Shown in pieces: positions 52,317 to 60,659 of a DNA stretch of 64,000 bases. How positions within the stretch are numbered: position 1 is the first letter of the stretch; each line of letters starts with the position of its first letter. Position numbers and translations under genes: made by a program. The stretch lies in the NCBI GenBank assembly GCA_963840545.1, contig CAWIZE010000009.1, positions 15,606-79,605 on the forward strand. Reading direction: 5' to 3'. Below the pieces are notes generated by a model. That model searched no databases and was not told the DNA's origin. It saw nothing but the letters and a program-made list of their open reading frames with translations. This stretch comes from JAKAWQ01 sp963840545. Its GTDB lineage: Bacteria; Pseudomonadota; Alphaproteobacteria; Acetobacterales; Acetobacteraceae.

Positions 52317-53227
52317 GCCGCGGCGGCTTGTGCCTCGGCCACCAGGCGTGCCGCCTCGGCGCCTTTGATCTTCGCTATATCATCCTGATATTTCAAAAGA
52401 ACTCCGAGAGTCTCGTCCACCATCTCGGGGTTCAGCTCGCGCTGGTCGAGGGCGTGGAGCGCGCCCGCCCAGTCGATCGTCTCGGCGACGCCGGGCAGCT
52501 TGAAGAGATCCTCGCCGCGCAACCGCTGGACGAAGGCGACGACCTCGGCGGAGAGCCGTTCGGGCACGTCCGGCGCCTTGCGCGCGAGGATCGCCCGCTC
52601 GCGCGCGCTGTCCGGGTAATCGACCCAATGATAGAGGCAGCGGCGGCGGATCGCGTCGTGGACCTCGCGCGTGCGGTTGGAGGTGAGGACGACCACCGGG
52701 GGTGTCGCGGCGCGGATGGTGCCGAATTCGGGCACGGTGATCTGGAAGTCGGCGAGCAGCTCGAGCAGGAAGGCCTCGAACGGCTCGTCGGCGCGGTCGA
52801 GCTCGTCGATCAGCAGCACCGCCGGCGGCTGGTCGGGATCGATCGCCGAAAGGAGCGGCCGCTCCTGGAGATAGGGGCGGGAATAGATGTCGCCTTCGAG
52901 CCGCTCGCGGTCGGTCTCTCCGGCGGCCTCGGCGAGCCGGATCGCCATCAGCTGGCGCGCATGGTTCCACTCATAGGCCGCCGAGGCGAGGTCGAGACCG
53001 TCATAGCATTGCAGCCGGACCAGCCGCCGCCCGAGCCCGGCGGCCAGCACCTTCGCGATCTCGGTCTTGCCGGTGCCGGGCTCACCCTCGAGGAAGAGCG
53101 GGCGGTGCATGGTGAGCGCAAGGTGGACCGTGGTGGCAAGGGCGCGGTCGGCGAGGTAGTCGTGGGCGGCGAGCAGGGCGCCCGTGTCGCTGACGGAGGT
53201 TGGGGCGCTGACGGACGTTGGTTTCAC
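52313..53227 (-). CDS. coxD: CoxD-like MoxR AAA+ ATPase
   Basis: A 304-residue MoxR-type AAA+ ATPase. Walker A is GEPGTGKT (48-55), Walker B VLLIDELDRAD, sensor 1 VVLTSNRTREV, and the arginine finger region is DAIRRRC. The GTG start directly abuts the coxG stop. CoxD works with the VWA partner CoxE as a chaperone-like pair during maturation of molybdenum hydroxylases. The structural coxM, coxS and coxL genes are not in this window. Confidence 0.9.
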   Translation of the reverse strand: MKPTSVSAPTSVSDTGALLAAHDYLADRALATTVHLALTMHRPLFLEGEPGTGKTEIAKVLAAGLGRRLVRLQCYDGLDLASAAYEWNHARQLMAIRLAEAAGETDRERLEGDIYSRPYLQERPLLSAIDPDQPPAVLLIDELDRADEPFEAFLLELLADFQITVPEFGTIRAATPPVVVLTSNRTREVHDAIRRRCLYHWVDYPDSARERAILARKAPDVPERLSAEVVAFVQRLRGEDLFKLPGVAETIDWAGALHALDQRELNPEMVDETLGVLLKYQDDIAKIKGAEAARLVAEAQAAAA

Positions 53228-53818
53228 TTAGAGATAGCTTCCGAAGAGCAGGAGGATGATGGCGAGGCAGATGACCCCGGCGATCCAGACGACCATCGGG
53301 ATGCCCATGGGCTGGGCGGGGAGCTTGGGGACGAAGCGGCCCTCAACGCGCGCGGGGACGGCTTCCTCGACCGCCGCGGGCGCGGTAAGCGCGGCGGCGA
53401 AGCGGTCGAAGAAGGCGTCCGCCATCTGCTTGGCGGTGGCATCGATCAGGCGCGCGCCGAGCTGGGCGATCTTGCCGCCGACCTGCGCCTTCACCTCGTA
53501 GTGCAGCCTCGTCCCGTCGCCCTCGTCCTCGAGGTGGACCGTGGCGCCGCCCTTGGCGAACCCGGCGACGCCGCCCTGGCCCTCGCCGCCGATGGTGTAG
53601 CCGTTGGGCGGGTCGAGCTCCGAGAGCAGCACCTTGCCGGTGAAGCGGGTGGAGATCGGGCCGATGCGCACCGCCGCCTGCGCCTTGAGCTCGGTGTCGG
53701 AAAGTTTTTCCAGGCTCTCGCAGCCGGGGATCGAGGCTTTGAGAACGGCGGGATCGTTCAAGGCCTCCCACACCTTCCGGCGCGGCGCAGGGATATGCCG
53801 CTCGCCCGTCATTTCCAT
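53228..53818 (-). CDS. coxG: CoxG-like SRPBCC protein with C-terminal anchor
   Basis: A 196-residue protein. Residues ~1-150 are a START/SRPBCC fold (GERHIPAPRRKVWEALNDPA; ARVEGRF marks the linker). A C-terminal helix (GIPMVVWIAGVICLAIILLL) anchors it to the inner membrane. CoxG is the membrane-recruiting and quinone-shuttling partner of CO-dehydrogenase-type enzymes. It is the first gene of the leftward cox accessory operon. Confidence 0.88.
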   Translation of the reverse strand: MEMTGERHIPAPRRKVWEALNDPAVLKASIPGCESLEKLSDTELKAQAAVRIGPISTRFTGKVLLSELDPPNGYTIGGEGQGGVAGFAKGGATVHLEDEGDGTRLHYEVKAQVGGKIAQLGARLIDATAKQMADAFFDRFAAALTAPAAVEEAVPARVEGRFVPKLPAQPMGIPMVVWIAGVICLAIILLLFGSYL

Positions 53819-53869
53819 CGGAAGCACTCTCCGTTGCGCGCGCCGGACGTTACTGGGAGGGTCCCGGCC

Positions 53870-55234
53870 ATGCAACCAAGCCCCGTGCCGCGAGGGGCAG
53901 CCCGGACCGCGTTGAGATGGGCATGCCTGGCCGCCATTGCCATGCTCCTGGTGCCGGTCTCGGCGGCGGCGGCGGTCCGGGCAGGGGGGACGCCGACGGC
54001 GCCGCCGCTCCCGTGGGGGATCCCTTTCGCCGGGCTGCTGCTCTCGATCGCGCTCGGGCCGATGCTCGCCCCGCGGGCCTGGCAGCGCCGCGCGCGCCTG
54101 GTGATGCTGGGATGGATCCTGGCGCTGCTGCTGCCCGAGGCGGCCTTGCTCGGGGCCGGCGCGGCGGCGGGCGCGCTGGAGCACGCGGTGCTCGCCCAGT
54201 ACCTGCCGTTCATCACCCTGCTCTTCGCCCTCTACACGACGGCAGGCGGCGTCCTGGTGGCAGGCGGACCCTGGGGCAGGCCGGCGGGGAACACGGCGCT
54301 GCTGGCGCTCGGCACGCTGGCGGGCGGCGTGGTCGGCACCACGGCGGCGGCGATGGTGCTGATCCACCCGCTGCTCGCCGCCAACGCGCACCGCCGCCGC
54401 AAGGGCCATCTCGTGGTCTTCTTCATCGTGCTGGTCGCCAATGCGGGCGGGGCGCTGAGCCCGATCGGCAATCCGCCGCTCTATGTCGGGTTCCTCCAGG
54501 GCGTGCCGTTCTTCTGGCCGCTCCGGCATCTCTGGCTGCCGCTGCTGGCGCTGGCCGGGCCGCTGCTCGGCGGCTTCTTCCTGCTCGACCGGAGGCTCGC
54601 CGCCGGCGAGGACCCGGCGCCGCGGCCGCGTCCGCTTCGGGTGCGCGGGGGCGCCAACCTGGCGCTGATCGGCGTGGTCGCGCTCGCCGTGGTCGTGCTC
54701 GGCGCCTGGCAGGGCGTGCTGGTCTCGCTCGCCGCGAGCCTGGTCTCGGTGCTGATCACGCCGCGCGCGGTGCGAAGGCGGAACATGTTCTCCTGGACGC
54801 CGATCATGGAGGTGGCGGAGCTCTTCGCCGCGATCTTCATCACCATCGCCCCGGTGCTGGCGATGCTGCGGGCCGGGCCGGCCGGGCCGCTCGGGGGGCT
54901 GCTGCGGCTGGTCACGGGCCCGGCGGGCTATTTCTGGCTGACCGGGCTGCTTTCGGCATTCCTCGACAATGCGCCGAGCTACCTGGTGTTCTTCGGCATG
55001 GCCGGCGGCGATGCCGGCCGCCTCGTCATGCCGCCGGCGCGGACGCTGGTCGCGATCTCGACCGGGGCGGTGTTCTTTGGCGGGCTCACCTATATCGGGG
55101 CTGCGCCCAATCTCCTGATCCGCGCCATCGCCGCCCGCCGCGGGGTGCGCATGCCCGGGTTTTTCGGCTATTGCGGCTCCGCGGCCCTGGTGCTCGCCCT
55201 GCCGCTGCTGCTGGTCTCGCTCGCGCTCTTCTGA
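53870..55234 (+). CDS. Sodium:proton antiporter-like (NhaD/ion transporter superfamily)
   Basis: A 454-residue integral membrane protein of ten or more helices (ANAGGALSPIGNPPLYVGFL, SAFLDNAPSYLVFF and GGLTYIGAAPNLLIRAI are the NhaD/IT-superfamily blocks, in which two half-repeats carry NAG/NAP motifs). An N-terminal hydrophobic segment may be a signal anchor. The ATG at 53870 follows GGGAGGG. It diverges from coxG and is followed 17 bp later by a PrpB-like lyase, with which it may be cotranscribed. Substrate could be Na+/H+ or an organic acid. Confidence 0.82.
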   Translation: MQPSPVPRGAARTALRWACLAAIAMLLVPVSAAAAVRAGGTPTAPPLPWGIPFAGLLLSIALGPMLAPRAWQRRARLVMLGWILALLLPEAALLGAGAAAGALEHAVLAQYLPFITLLFALYTTAGGVLVAGGPWGRPAGNTALLALGTLAGGVVGTTAAAMVLIHPLLAANAHRRRKGHLVVFFIVLVANAGGALSPIGNPPLYVGFLQGVPFFWPLRHLWLPLLALAGPLLGGFFLLDRRLAAGEDPAPRPRPLRVRGGANLALIGVVALAVVVLGAWQGVLVSLAASLVSVLITPRAVRRRNMFSWTPIMEVAELFAAIFITIAPVLAMLRAGPAGPLGGLLRLVTGPAGYFWLTGLLSAFLDNAPSYLVFFGMAGGDAGRLVMPPARTLVAISTGAVFFGGLTYIGAAPNLLIRAIAARRGVRMPGFFGYCGSAALVLALPLLLVSLALF

Positions 55235-55251
55235 GGGTCCGGAGAAAGACG

Positions 55252-56172
55252 ATGCCCTACCTGGTCGCCGCCGATCTGCCGCCCTCGCCCGCGGGCGAGC
55301 GGTTCCGCGCCCTGCTCGCCGCCGGCGGGATCCTCGGCATCCCCGGGGCGCAGAACGGGCTCGCGGCGCTGCAGGCGCGCGCGGCGGGGTTTTCGGCAGT
55401 CTATCTCTCGGGCGCGGCGATGAGCGCCTCGATGGGGCTGCCGGACCTCGGCGTGATCACGGTGGAGGATGTCTGCTTCTTCGTCCGCCAGGTGGCGCGG
55501 GCGGCGGGGCTGCCGGTGCTGGTGGACGGCGATACCGGCTATGGCGAGGCGCTCAACGTGATGCACATGGTCCGCAGCTTCGAGGATGCGGGCGCCGCGG
55601 CGGTGCATATCGAGGACCAAATCCTGCCGAAGAAGTGCGGGCACCTCAACGACAAGAAGCTCGCCGCACCCGAGGAGATGGCGGCGAAGGTCGCGGCGGC
55701 GGCGAAGGCCCGGCGGCACCTCTACGTCATCGCCCGGACCGACGCGGCGGCGAGCGAGGGGATCGAGGGCGCCGTGGCGCGGGCCAGGCTCTATCTTTCC
55801 GCCGGCGCGGACGCGATCTTCCCCGAGGCGCTGAGCTCGCCCGCAATGTTCCGCGCCTTCGCCGAGCGGATGCCGGAGGCGACGCTGCTCGCCAACATGA
55901 CCGAGTTCGGCCGCACGCCCTTCATCACCGCCGAGGAGTTCCGCACGATGGGCTATCGGATGGTGATCTGGCCGGTGAGCAGCCTGCGCGTGGCGGCGCA
56001 CGCGCAGGCCGAGCTTTATGCCGCCATCCGGCGCGACGGGGGAACCCAGGCGATGCTCGCGCGGATGCAGACGCGCGCGGAGCTCTATGCGACGATCGGC
56101 TACCAGGAGTACGAGGCGCTCGATGCCTCGATCGTGAGAACGGTGGTCCCGGTCGGGATGCCGCAGGTCTGA
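55252..56172 (+). CDS. prpB: Isocitrate lyase/PEP mutase family enzyme, methylisocitrate lyase-like
   Basis: A 306-residue TIM-barrel lyase. The catalytic KKCGH is at 127-131, and the magnesium ligands Asp92 and Asp94 are in VDGDTGYG. Length and motifs fit methylisocitrate lyase (PrpB), which splits 2-methylisocitrate to pyruvate and succinate in propionate use. No prpC or prpD is next to it, so a related oxaloacetate or 2,3-dimethylmalate lyase role is possible. It follows the antiporter by 17 bp. Confidence 0.82.
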   Translation: MPYLVAADLPPSPAGERFRALLAAGGILGIPGAQNGLAALQARAAGFSAVYLSGAAMSASMGLPDLGVITVEDVCFFVRQVARAAGLPVLVDGDTGYGEALNVMHMVRSFEDAGAAAVHIEDQILPKKCGHLNDKKLAAPEEMAAKVAAAAKARRHLYVIARTDAAASEGIEGAVARARLYLSAGADAIFPEALSSPAMFRAFAERMPEATLLANMTEFGRTPFITAEEFRTMGYRMVIWPVSSLRVAAHAQAELYAAIRRDGGTQAMLARMQTRAELYATIGYQEYEALDASIVRTVVPVGMPQV

Positions 56173-56231
56173 GAAGCGGCGGGTTTATCGCCGGCGCGTT
56201 GGCGCCCCGGCCCCCAAAGGAGTTCTTCCGC

Positions 56232-56723
56232 ATGCAACGTCGCCGCCTGCTCGGAGCGTCCGCCCTGCTGCTCGGCGCGCGCCCGGCCGCCTGGGCGCAA
56301 GGGGTCACGGAACCGACCCACGCGCAGCCCGAGCTTCCGAAGGAGAAGCTCGTGATCGTCTCCCAAGGCGGGGTGCGCCACGAATTCGATGTGGAGCTGG
56401 CGAAGACGGCGGGCCAGCAGACGGTCGGGCTGATGTTCCGCAAGAGCGTGGCGCCGGACGGCGGCATGCTGTTCATCTGGGGCCAGCCGATCTTGTCGCA
56501 GATGTGGATGGAGAACACGCTGGTGGCGCTGGACATGGTGTTCATCGCCGCCGACGGGACCATCGACAGCATCGCCGAGGACACGGTGCCGCGGAGCCTG
56601 GCGGTGATCTCGAGCCATGGCCCGGTGGTGGCGACGCTCGAGCTTCAGGGCGGGATCACCAGCAAGCTCGGCATCCTGGTGGGCGAGCATGTGCTCTGCC
56701 GGGCGCTCGGGACCACGCCGTGA
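56232..56723 (+). CDS. DUF192 secreted protein
   Basis: A 163-residue exported protein (signal MQRRRLLGASALLLGARPAAWA) with the DUF192 domain (AGQQTVGLMFRKSVAPDGGM, NTLVALDMVFIAADGTI). The family has a small beta-barrel fold and unknown role, often near membrane proteins. It follows the lyase by 59 bp. Confidence 0.85.
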   Translation: MQRRRLLGASALLLGARPAAWAQGVTEPTHAQPELPKEKLVIVSQGGVRHEFDVELAKTAGQQTVGLMFRKSVAPDGGMLFIWGQPILSQMWMENTLVALDMVFIAADGTIDSIAEDTVPRSLAVISSHGPVVATLELQGGITSKLGILVGEHVLCRALGTTP

Positions 56724-56797
56724 CGAGGCGGGGCGGGTGACGCCTTGGGGGTCATGCCTTGCTGCCGGCGGGGCGAGGCCATAGTTTGCCGACCCGG

Positions 56798-56875
56798 CGG
56801 GGCGTGGCGCAGCCTGGTCAGCGCGCGTGTTTTGGGTACACGAGGCCGCCGGTTCGAATCCGGCCGCCCCGACCA
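56798..56875 (+). tRNA. tRNA-Pro (anticodon UGG)
   Basis: A full cloverleaf: acceptor CGGGGCG pairs with CGCCCCG, D-arm GCGC-CAGCGC, anticodon stem CGTGT/ACACG with loop TTTGGGT (anticodon TGG), T-loop TTCGAAT, discriminator A and encoded CCA at the 3' end. Confidence 0.97.
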
Positions 56876-56903
56876 TAGAAGCGGCGCCGAAGGAGCGAGG
56901 CCG

Positions 56904-57215
56904 ATGGCGAAAGTGGCGCGGATTTTCCTGCCGCCGAGAACGGCGATGCAGTCGGGCTGGGCGGGCACGCGCGAATGGGTGCTGGTGTTCGAACCGGACG
57001 AGCCGCAGCGTCCGGACCCGCTGATGGGCTGGATCGGCGGGGGCAGCACGGAGGGGCAGGTGCTGCTGCGCTTCGCGACGCGCGAGGAGGCGATCGCGTT
57101 CGCCGCGAAGCACGGCCTCATCTATGAAGTGGAGACGCCGCCGGAGCGCAAATTCCACCCCAAGGCCTATGCCGACAATTTCCGCTACGGCCGGCTGGAG
57201 GCCTGGACCCATTGA
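56904..57215 (+). CDS. NADH dehydrogenase accessory subunit, NDUFS4-like
   Basis: A 103-residue protein matching the ETC complex I subunit family (NDUFS4/AQDQ type): ARIFLPPRTAMQSGWAGTRE, WVLVFEPDEPQRPDPLMGWI and YADNFRYGRLEAWTH are the family blocks. It is a supernumerary complex I subunit kept in alphaproteobacteria and mitochondria. It stands alone between the two tRNA genes. Confidence 0.93.
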   Translation: MAKVARIFLPPRTAMQSGWAGTREWVLVFEPDEPQRPDPLMGWIGGGSTEGQVLLRFATREEAIAFAAKHGLIYEVETPPERKFHPKAYADNFRYGRLEAWTH

Positions 57216-57240
57216 CGCGCGCAGGGCCCGGCGCGTGACG

Positions 57241-57300
57241 CGGCGCACGGCCCGGCGCATGGCCCGGCGCATGGCCCGGCGCATGGCCCGGCGCACGACC
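57241..57300. repeat. 12-bp tandem repeat
   Basis: Five head-to-tail 12-bp units, three of them exactly CGGCGCATGGCC, just before tRNA-Arg, with a weaker copy upstream. Multiples of three would keep a frame, but no gene covers it. Confidence 0.9.
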
Positions 57301-57307
57301 CCTTGGG

Positions 57308-57384
57308 GCGCCCTTAGCTCAGTTGGATAGAGCAACAGCCTTCTAAGCTGTGGGTCGGCGGTTCGAGTCCGCCAGGGCGCGCCA
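57308..57384 (+). tRNA. tRNA-Arg (anticodon UCU)
   Basis: Acceptor GCGCCCT pairs with AGGGCGC; D-arm GCTC/GAGC; anticodon stem ACAGC/GCTGT with loop CTTCTAA (anticodon TCT); T-arm GGCGG-TTCGAGT-CCGCC; encoded CCA at 57382-57384. Its 3' end is the probable attachment site of the island to the right. Confidence 0.97.
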
Positions 57385-57517
57385 AATTCAATGAGTTAGC
57401 CGCAAGTCGGTTTGCCGTTTGCATTTCGGTTTGCAATTGGCGGCACGAACGGAGGACCCACAGTCTACTTCCGTTTGGGTCGTGCGGCGGCGATACTGAC
57501 GACCGCAGAGTGAGTAG
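57385..57517. other. Junction after tRNA-Arg, probable island boundary
   Basis: Directly after the tRNA CCA comes AATTCAATGAGTTAGCCG, a type of sequence common at phage or island integration junctions behind tRNA genes. The GC content drops and no host gene follows. An integrase is not seen, and no second copy of the tRNA end was noticed before 64000. Confidence 0.4.
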
Positions 57518-57535
57518 TTAGTCCGCATTTCTCAC
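57518..57535. repeat. Left terminal inverted repeat of the IS1380 element
   Basis: TTAGTCCGCATTTCTCAC: the TCCGCATTTCTCAC part matches the right end with one difference in 14. The preceding TTAG would be the target-site copy (right copy CTAG). Confidence 0.75.
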
Positions 57536-59171
57536 ACTCGGGGTAGATAGGCGGGAAAAGGGCGGCGCTGCATGGCGCGGATGAGGCGGGCGGTGGAGTG
57601 CCGATGCGGAGGCAGTAATCGGCCAAGCGGCTGCATCGCCGCGGGGAGGGCAGCGTTGTCGGGGTGGATGGCGCCTATGCGGTGCCTGGCTCGTATCAGG
57701 CCGCGGCGTTTCGCAATCGGGCATGGGCGAGGCTGAACTCGTGCTGATGGGGACAAGCCGAAGCCATTCCCAGTTTGATCCGGCGGACGCTGACCCGCAC
57801 CAGGGCGCCGAGTTTCAGCAGCTTCAGCCGGATCGTCCCGCAGGTCGCTTCGGCGAACAGTGTATGCGCGAGGCCGACGCGGCGCAGTGCGCAGAGCAGC
57901 ACATAGGCGATGGACGCGAACCAGAGGCGCAGTTGGTTGGTCCGCATGGTCGCCGCCGAAGTCCGGTCGGCGAACAGGTCGAGCTGACATTCCTTGATGC
58001 GATTCTCCATCTCGCCGCGGGCGCAGTAGATCTTTTCGTACAGATACCGCCCGCCGACCTCGGCCGATCTGAGCGATGTGACGACAAAGCGCGGATTGGC
58101 GTCGCCTCCGGTCACCTCGGCCTTGCCGATGACGCGCCGGCTGCGGCTCCAACTGTCCAGCGTCGCGTAGGTAAAGTCCCGGAAGCACCACGCCGGCTTG
58201 CGGGTTCGAATGCTCTCGATCGTCGCCGCGATCAGCTCGGCCTTGATCGCCTCCTCCAGGCGCTCGTTGCGCGCCAGTCCGAACAGGTAGTCAACACGGT
58301 TCGCCTCGCACCACGCCATCAGCGTCTCGCGGGCAAAACCGGAATCGCCGCGCAGCAGAATGCGCGTCTTCCGCCGGCGACGCCGGATTTGCGCCACGAG
58401 CCGCGCAATCTCCTCGACCGCCCCGGCCGACGCGTCGATGTTCGATCGCCGCAGTTTCGCTGCCAGCAGGTGCCGCCCGCAGAAGATGTAGAGCGGCAAA
58501 TAGCAGTAGCAGTCATAGTAGCCATGAAAGAGGCGGCCTTCCTGGCTGCCGTGCAACGGATCATCCGTGGCATCGAGGTCGAGGATGATCTGCTCAGGCG
58601 CCTTCGGGTGGGCCTCCAGGAAGAGATCGACGAACAACCGCTCCACCGCCGCCGGGTCATGGCTGACCTTGTGATAGCGCGTCGGCTCCGGCCGGCTCGG
58701 CTCCAGGCGGTTGAGCGTCGATTTACCCGCCAGCGGCGCACAATCCGAGCGCTTCGCCGCCAGCTTGCCCACCAGCACCGCCATGACCGGGTCGTGCCGC
58801 ACTTCATCGTGGTCGTTGAGGTCCTCGTAGCCCAGCGCGATCCCGAACACGCGCTGCAGAACCATCGCGCTGACCTGGTGTTCCACCAGCGCCGCCAGCC
58901 GGCCGTCCACAAAGCAGGAGGCGAAGCGTTCGGTCAACCGGATCGCCCGATCGGTCTGTCCCAACAGCAGCGCACCCGCATCCGACGTGATCGCCCCACC
59001 ATCGAAGGCCGCCACCACCCGACGCCCATCAACCGGTGCAAATTCGAACCGCACTGCGCTACACTCTGTCGGCATCGGGGAACTCCTCTGCTTCGCCGCA
59101 AGGCTTTGTCGCAAAAGAACTTTCGCCGAATTCAGAGCCCCGATGCACCCCTTATCGGTGAGAAATGCGGG
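57522..59171 (-). mobile_element. IS1380-family insertion sequence, apparently complete
   Basis: The element has a full-length transposase gene, imperfect terminal inverted repeats at both ends (...CCGCATTTCTCAC) and 4-bp flanks TTAG/CTAG that could be target-site copies. It is inserted in the tRNA-Arg island just left of the SbcD-like gene. The intact reading frame suggests recent activity. Confidence 0.85.
57696..59075 (-). CDS. IS1380-family transposase
   Basis: A 459-residue DDE transposase. Catalytic blocks are ILDLDATDDPLHG, LLRGDSGFARE and a YEKIYCARGEMENRIKE segment with the Y-R-E-K type signature; the C-terminus has NQLRLWFASIAYVLLCALRR. It cuts and joins the IS ends. The ATG at 59075 (MPTECSAVRFEF) was preferred over one further upstream. 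The gene is intact and fills the element. Confidence 0.93.
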   Translation of the reverse strand: MPTECSAVRFEFAPVDGRRVVAAFDGGAITSDAGALLLGQTDRAIRLTERFASCFVDGRLAALVEHQVSAMVLQRVFGIALGYEDLNDHDEVRHDPVMAVLVGKLAAKRSDCAPLAGKSTLNRLEPSRPEPTRYHKVSHDPAAVERLFVDLFLEAHPKAPEQIILDLDATDDPLHGSQEGRLFHGYYDCYCYLPLYIFCGRHLLAAKLRRSNIDASAGAVEEIARLVAQIRRRRRKTRILLRGDSGFARETLMAWCEANRVDYLFGLARNERLEEAIKAELIAATIESIRTRKPAWCFRDFTYATLDSWSRSRRVIGKAEVTGGDANPRFVVTSLRSAEVGGRYLYEKIYCARGEMENRIKECQLDLFADRTSAATMRTNQLRLWFASIAYVLLCALRRVGLAHTLFAEATCGTIRLKLLKLGALVRVSVRRIKLGMASACPHQHEFSLAHARLRNAAA

Positions 59172-59175
59172 CTAG
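59158..59175. repeat. Right terminal inverted repeat of the IS1380 element
   Basis: GTGAGAAATGCGGGCTAG, the reverse complement of CTAGCCCGCATTTCTCAC, matches the left end. CTAG outside it would be the target-site copy. Confidence 0.75.
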
Positions 59176-59504
59176 CCATAGCCGAGCCGGCACGGGCGCT
59201 GACGGAAAGGTTGATTGGCGTTCGCATTCGCTGGGTCCGTTTGATACCGCGCTGCGTACCACCGGCGGTGGCACCGAAGGCGGTTGGCGCAGGTCCCGGA
59301 TCGCGCCGCAGACCGGGACCGTCCTGTCGCGCCAATTGTAGACGGCTGCGCCGGCCGGGGAGGTGACGGGGAGGTGTGTCGGGTTTCCGGAAGTTTGCCG
59401 TCCGACCGTAGCGTGCTTATGGTCCCTGTCAGGGCATAGGCCGCTGAAGAATACGTCGAGTAGGACAGGCTGCCAGGCGGTAGAATGGTCCAGAGGGAAG
59501 CCGG
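59176..59504. other. Gap between the IS and the SbcD-like gene
   Basis: 329 bp with no recognised gene. It should hold the promoter of the nuclease-ATPase-sulfatase row. Open frames across it show no family likeness. Confidence 0.5.
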
Positions 59505-60659
59505 ATGCGATTCGTGCACACATCGGACTGGCGGATCGGCAAGACATTCCGGTTTGCTAACGAGGCAAGCCAGCTGCTGCGCGATGAACGTCTGGAGGCA
59601 GTGACCTGGCTAGGACGGCTGGCGCGCGCCGAGGGTGCGGCGGCAATTCTGGTCGCTGGTGATGTCTACGACGTCGAAACGCCAGCGGAGCGGACCCTCC
59701 GGCAGCCCGTCGAGCGCATGCGTGCATTTCCCGACATCGCATGGCACCTCATCCCGGGCAATCACGACGCGCACGCGCCGCGCGGCCCATGGGAGCGGCA
59801 ATTACGGCTGAATGTGTCGGAGCAGCTCCCAGAGAATATCCATCTCCATCTTGCGCCAGAGCCGGCAGCGATCGCTGGAGGCGCGGCTTGGCTGGCGCCG
59901 GCCATTCTCGAACGGCGGTATGCAGTGGCCGACCCGACAGAGGCGATGGACACGGCCGCGACCCCGGAGGGAGCGATCCGCATCGGTCTCGCTCACGGTT
60001 CGATCAGAAGTTTCGGGACAGACGAAAGCAGTACCAACAATCTGATTGCGATTGATCGCCCGCGGCGTGCGGGGCTCACCTACCCAGCGCTGGGTGACTG
60101 GCACGGGGCGCAAGGTATAGGGGAGCGGTGCTGGTATTCCGGCACCCCTGAGATCGACGATTTCAGCACCGGAGGGCGCGGTGGCGGTGGTGCTTTGCTT
60201 GTCGATATCGACAGCCCCCGCGCAGTCCCTGTTGTCACCCATCACCGGGTCGGACGATTCGACTGGCAGCGAATGGAGATGGTGCTCAACAGCGCGACGG
60301 ACATAGAAATCCTGGAGACTCGGCTCCGCAGCCTTTCGCTCGATCTCGGGGCGGTGCTTGTATGGCTTAGTGTTACCGGTGCCTTGTCCTTGGCAGAGCG
60401 CGATGCACTCGAGAATCGGATCCAGCACGGTGTCGGCAGCGCCTTGCGAGCGCTGCGTCTTGACGATGCCGCTCTCGTCCCTCGTCCCACATCGGTAGAC
60501 CTGGAGGCAATCGATCACGCTGGCTTCGTGCGCACCGCCGCCGACCAGCTCGCCGCGCGCGCGGCCGACCCCAACGATCCAGAACAAGACATTGCCGCGG
60601 CCGCGCTGCATCGGCTCTATCTGCTGCACATGCGTGCGGCCGGGAGTGTTGCACGGTGA
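59505..60659 (+). CDS. SbcD/Mre11-like metallophosphoesterase
   Basis: A 384-residue calcineurin-like phosphoesterase of the DNA-exonuclease group. Motifs are HTSDWRIGK (Asp8), AGDVYD (Asp53), PGNHD (Asn86-His87), LAHGS and LGDWHGAQ. The first motif normally reads D-x-H; here it is D-W-R, so one metal ligand is lost. The last motif also differs from GHxH. Partners of this family are SMC-like ATPases, and the next gene is one, joined by a GTGA overlap. The loss of ligands suggests reduced or altered nuclease activity. Confidence 0.82.
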   Translation: MRFVHTSDWRIGKTFRFANEASQLLRDERLEAVTWLGRLARAEGAAAILVAGDVYDVETPAERTLRQPVERMRAFPDIAWHLIPGNHDAHAPRGPWERQLRLNVSEQLPENIHLHLAPEPAAIAGGAAWLAPAILERRYAVADPTEAMDTAATPEGAIRIGLAHGSIRSFGTDESSTNNLIAIDRPRRAGLTYPALGDWHGAQGIGERCWYSGTPEIDDFSTGGRGGGGALLVDIDSPRAVPVVTHHRVGRFDWQRMEMVLNSATDIEILETRLRSLSLDLGAVLVWLSVTGALSLAERDALENRIQHGVGSALRALRLDDAALVPRPTSVDLEAIDHAGFVRTAADQLAARAADPNDPEQDIAAAALHRLYLLHMRAAGSVAR

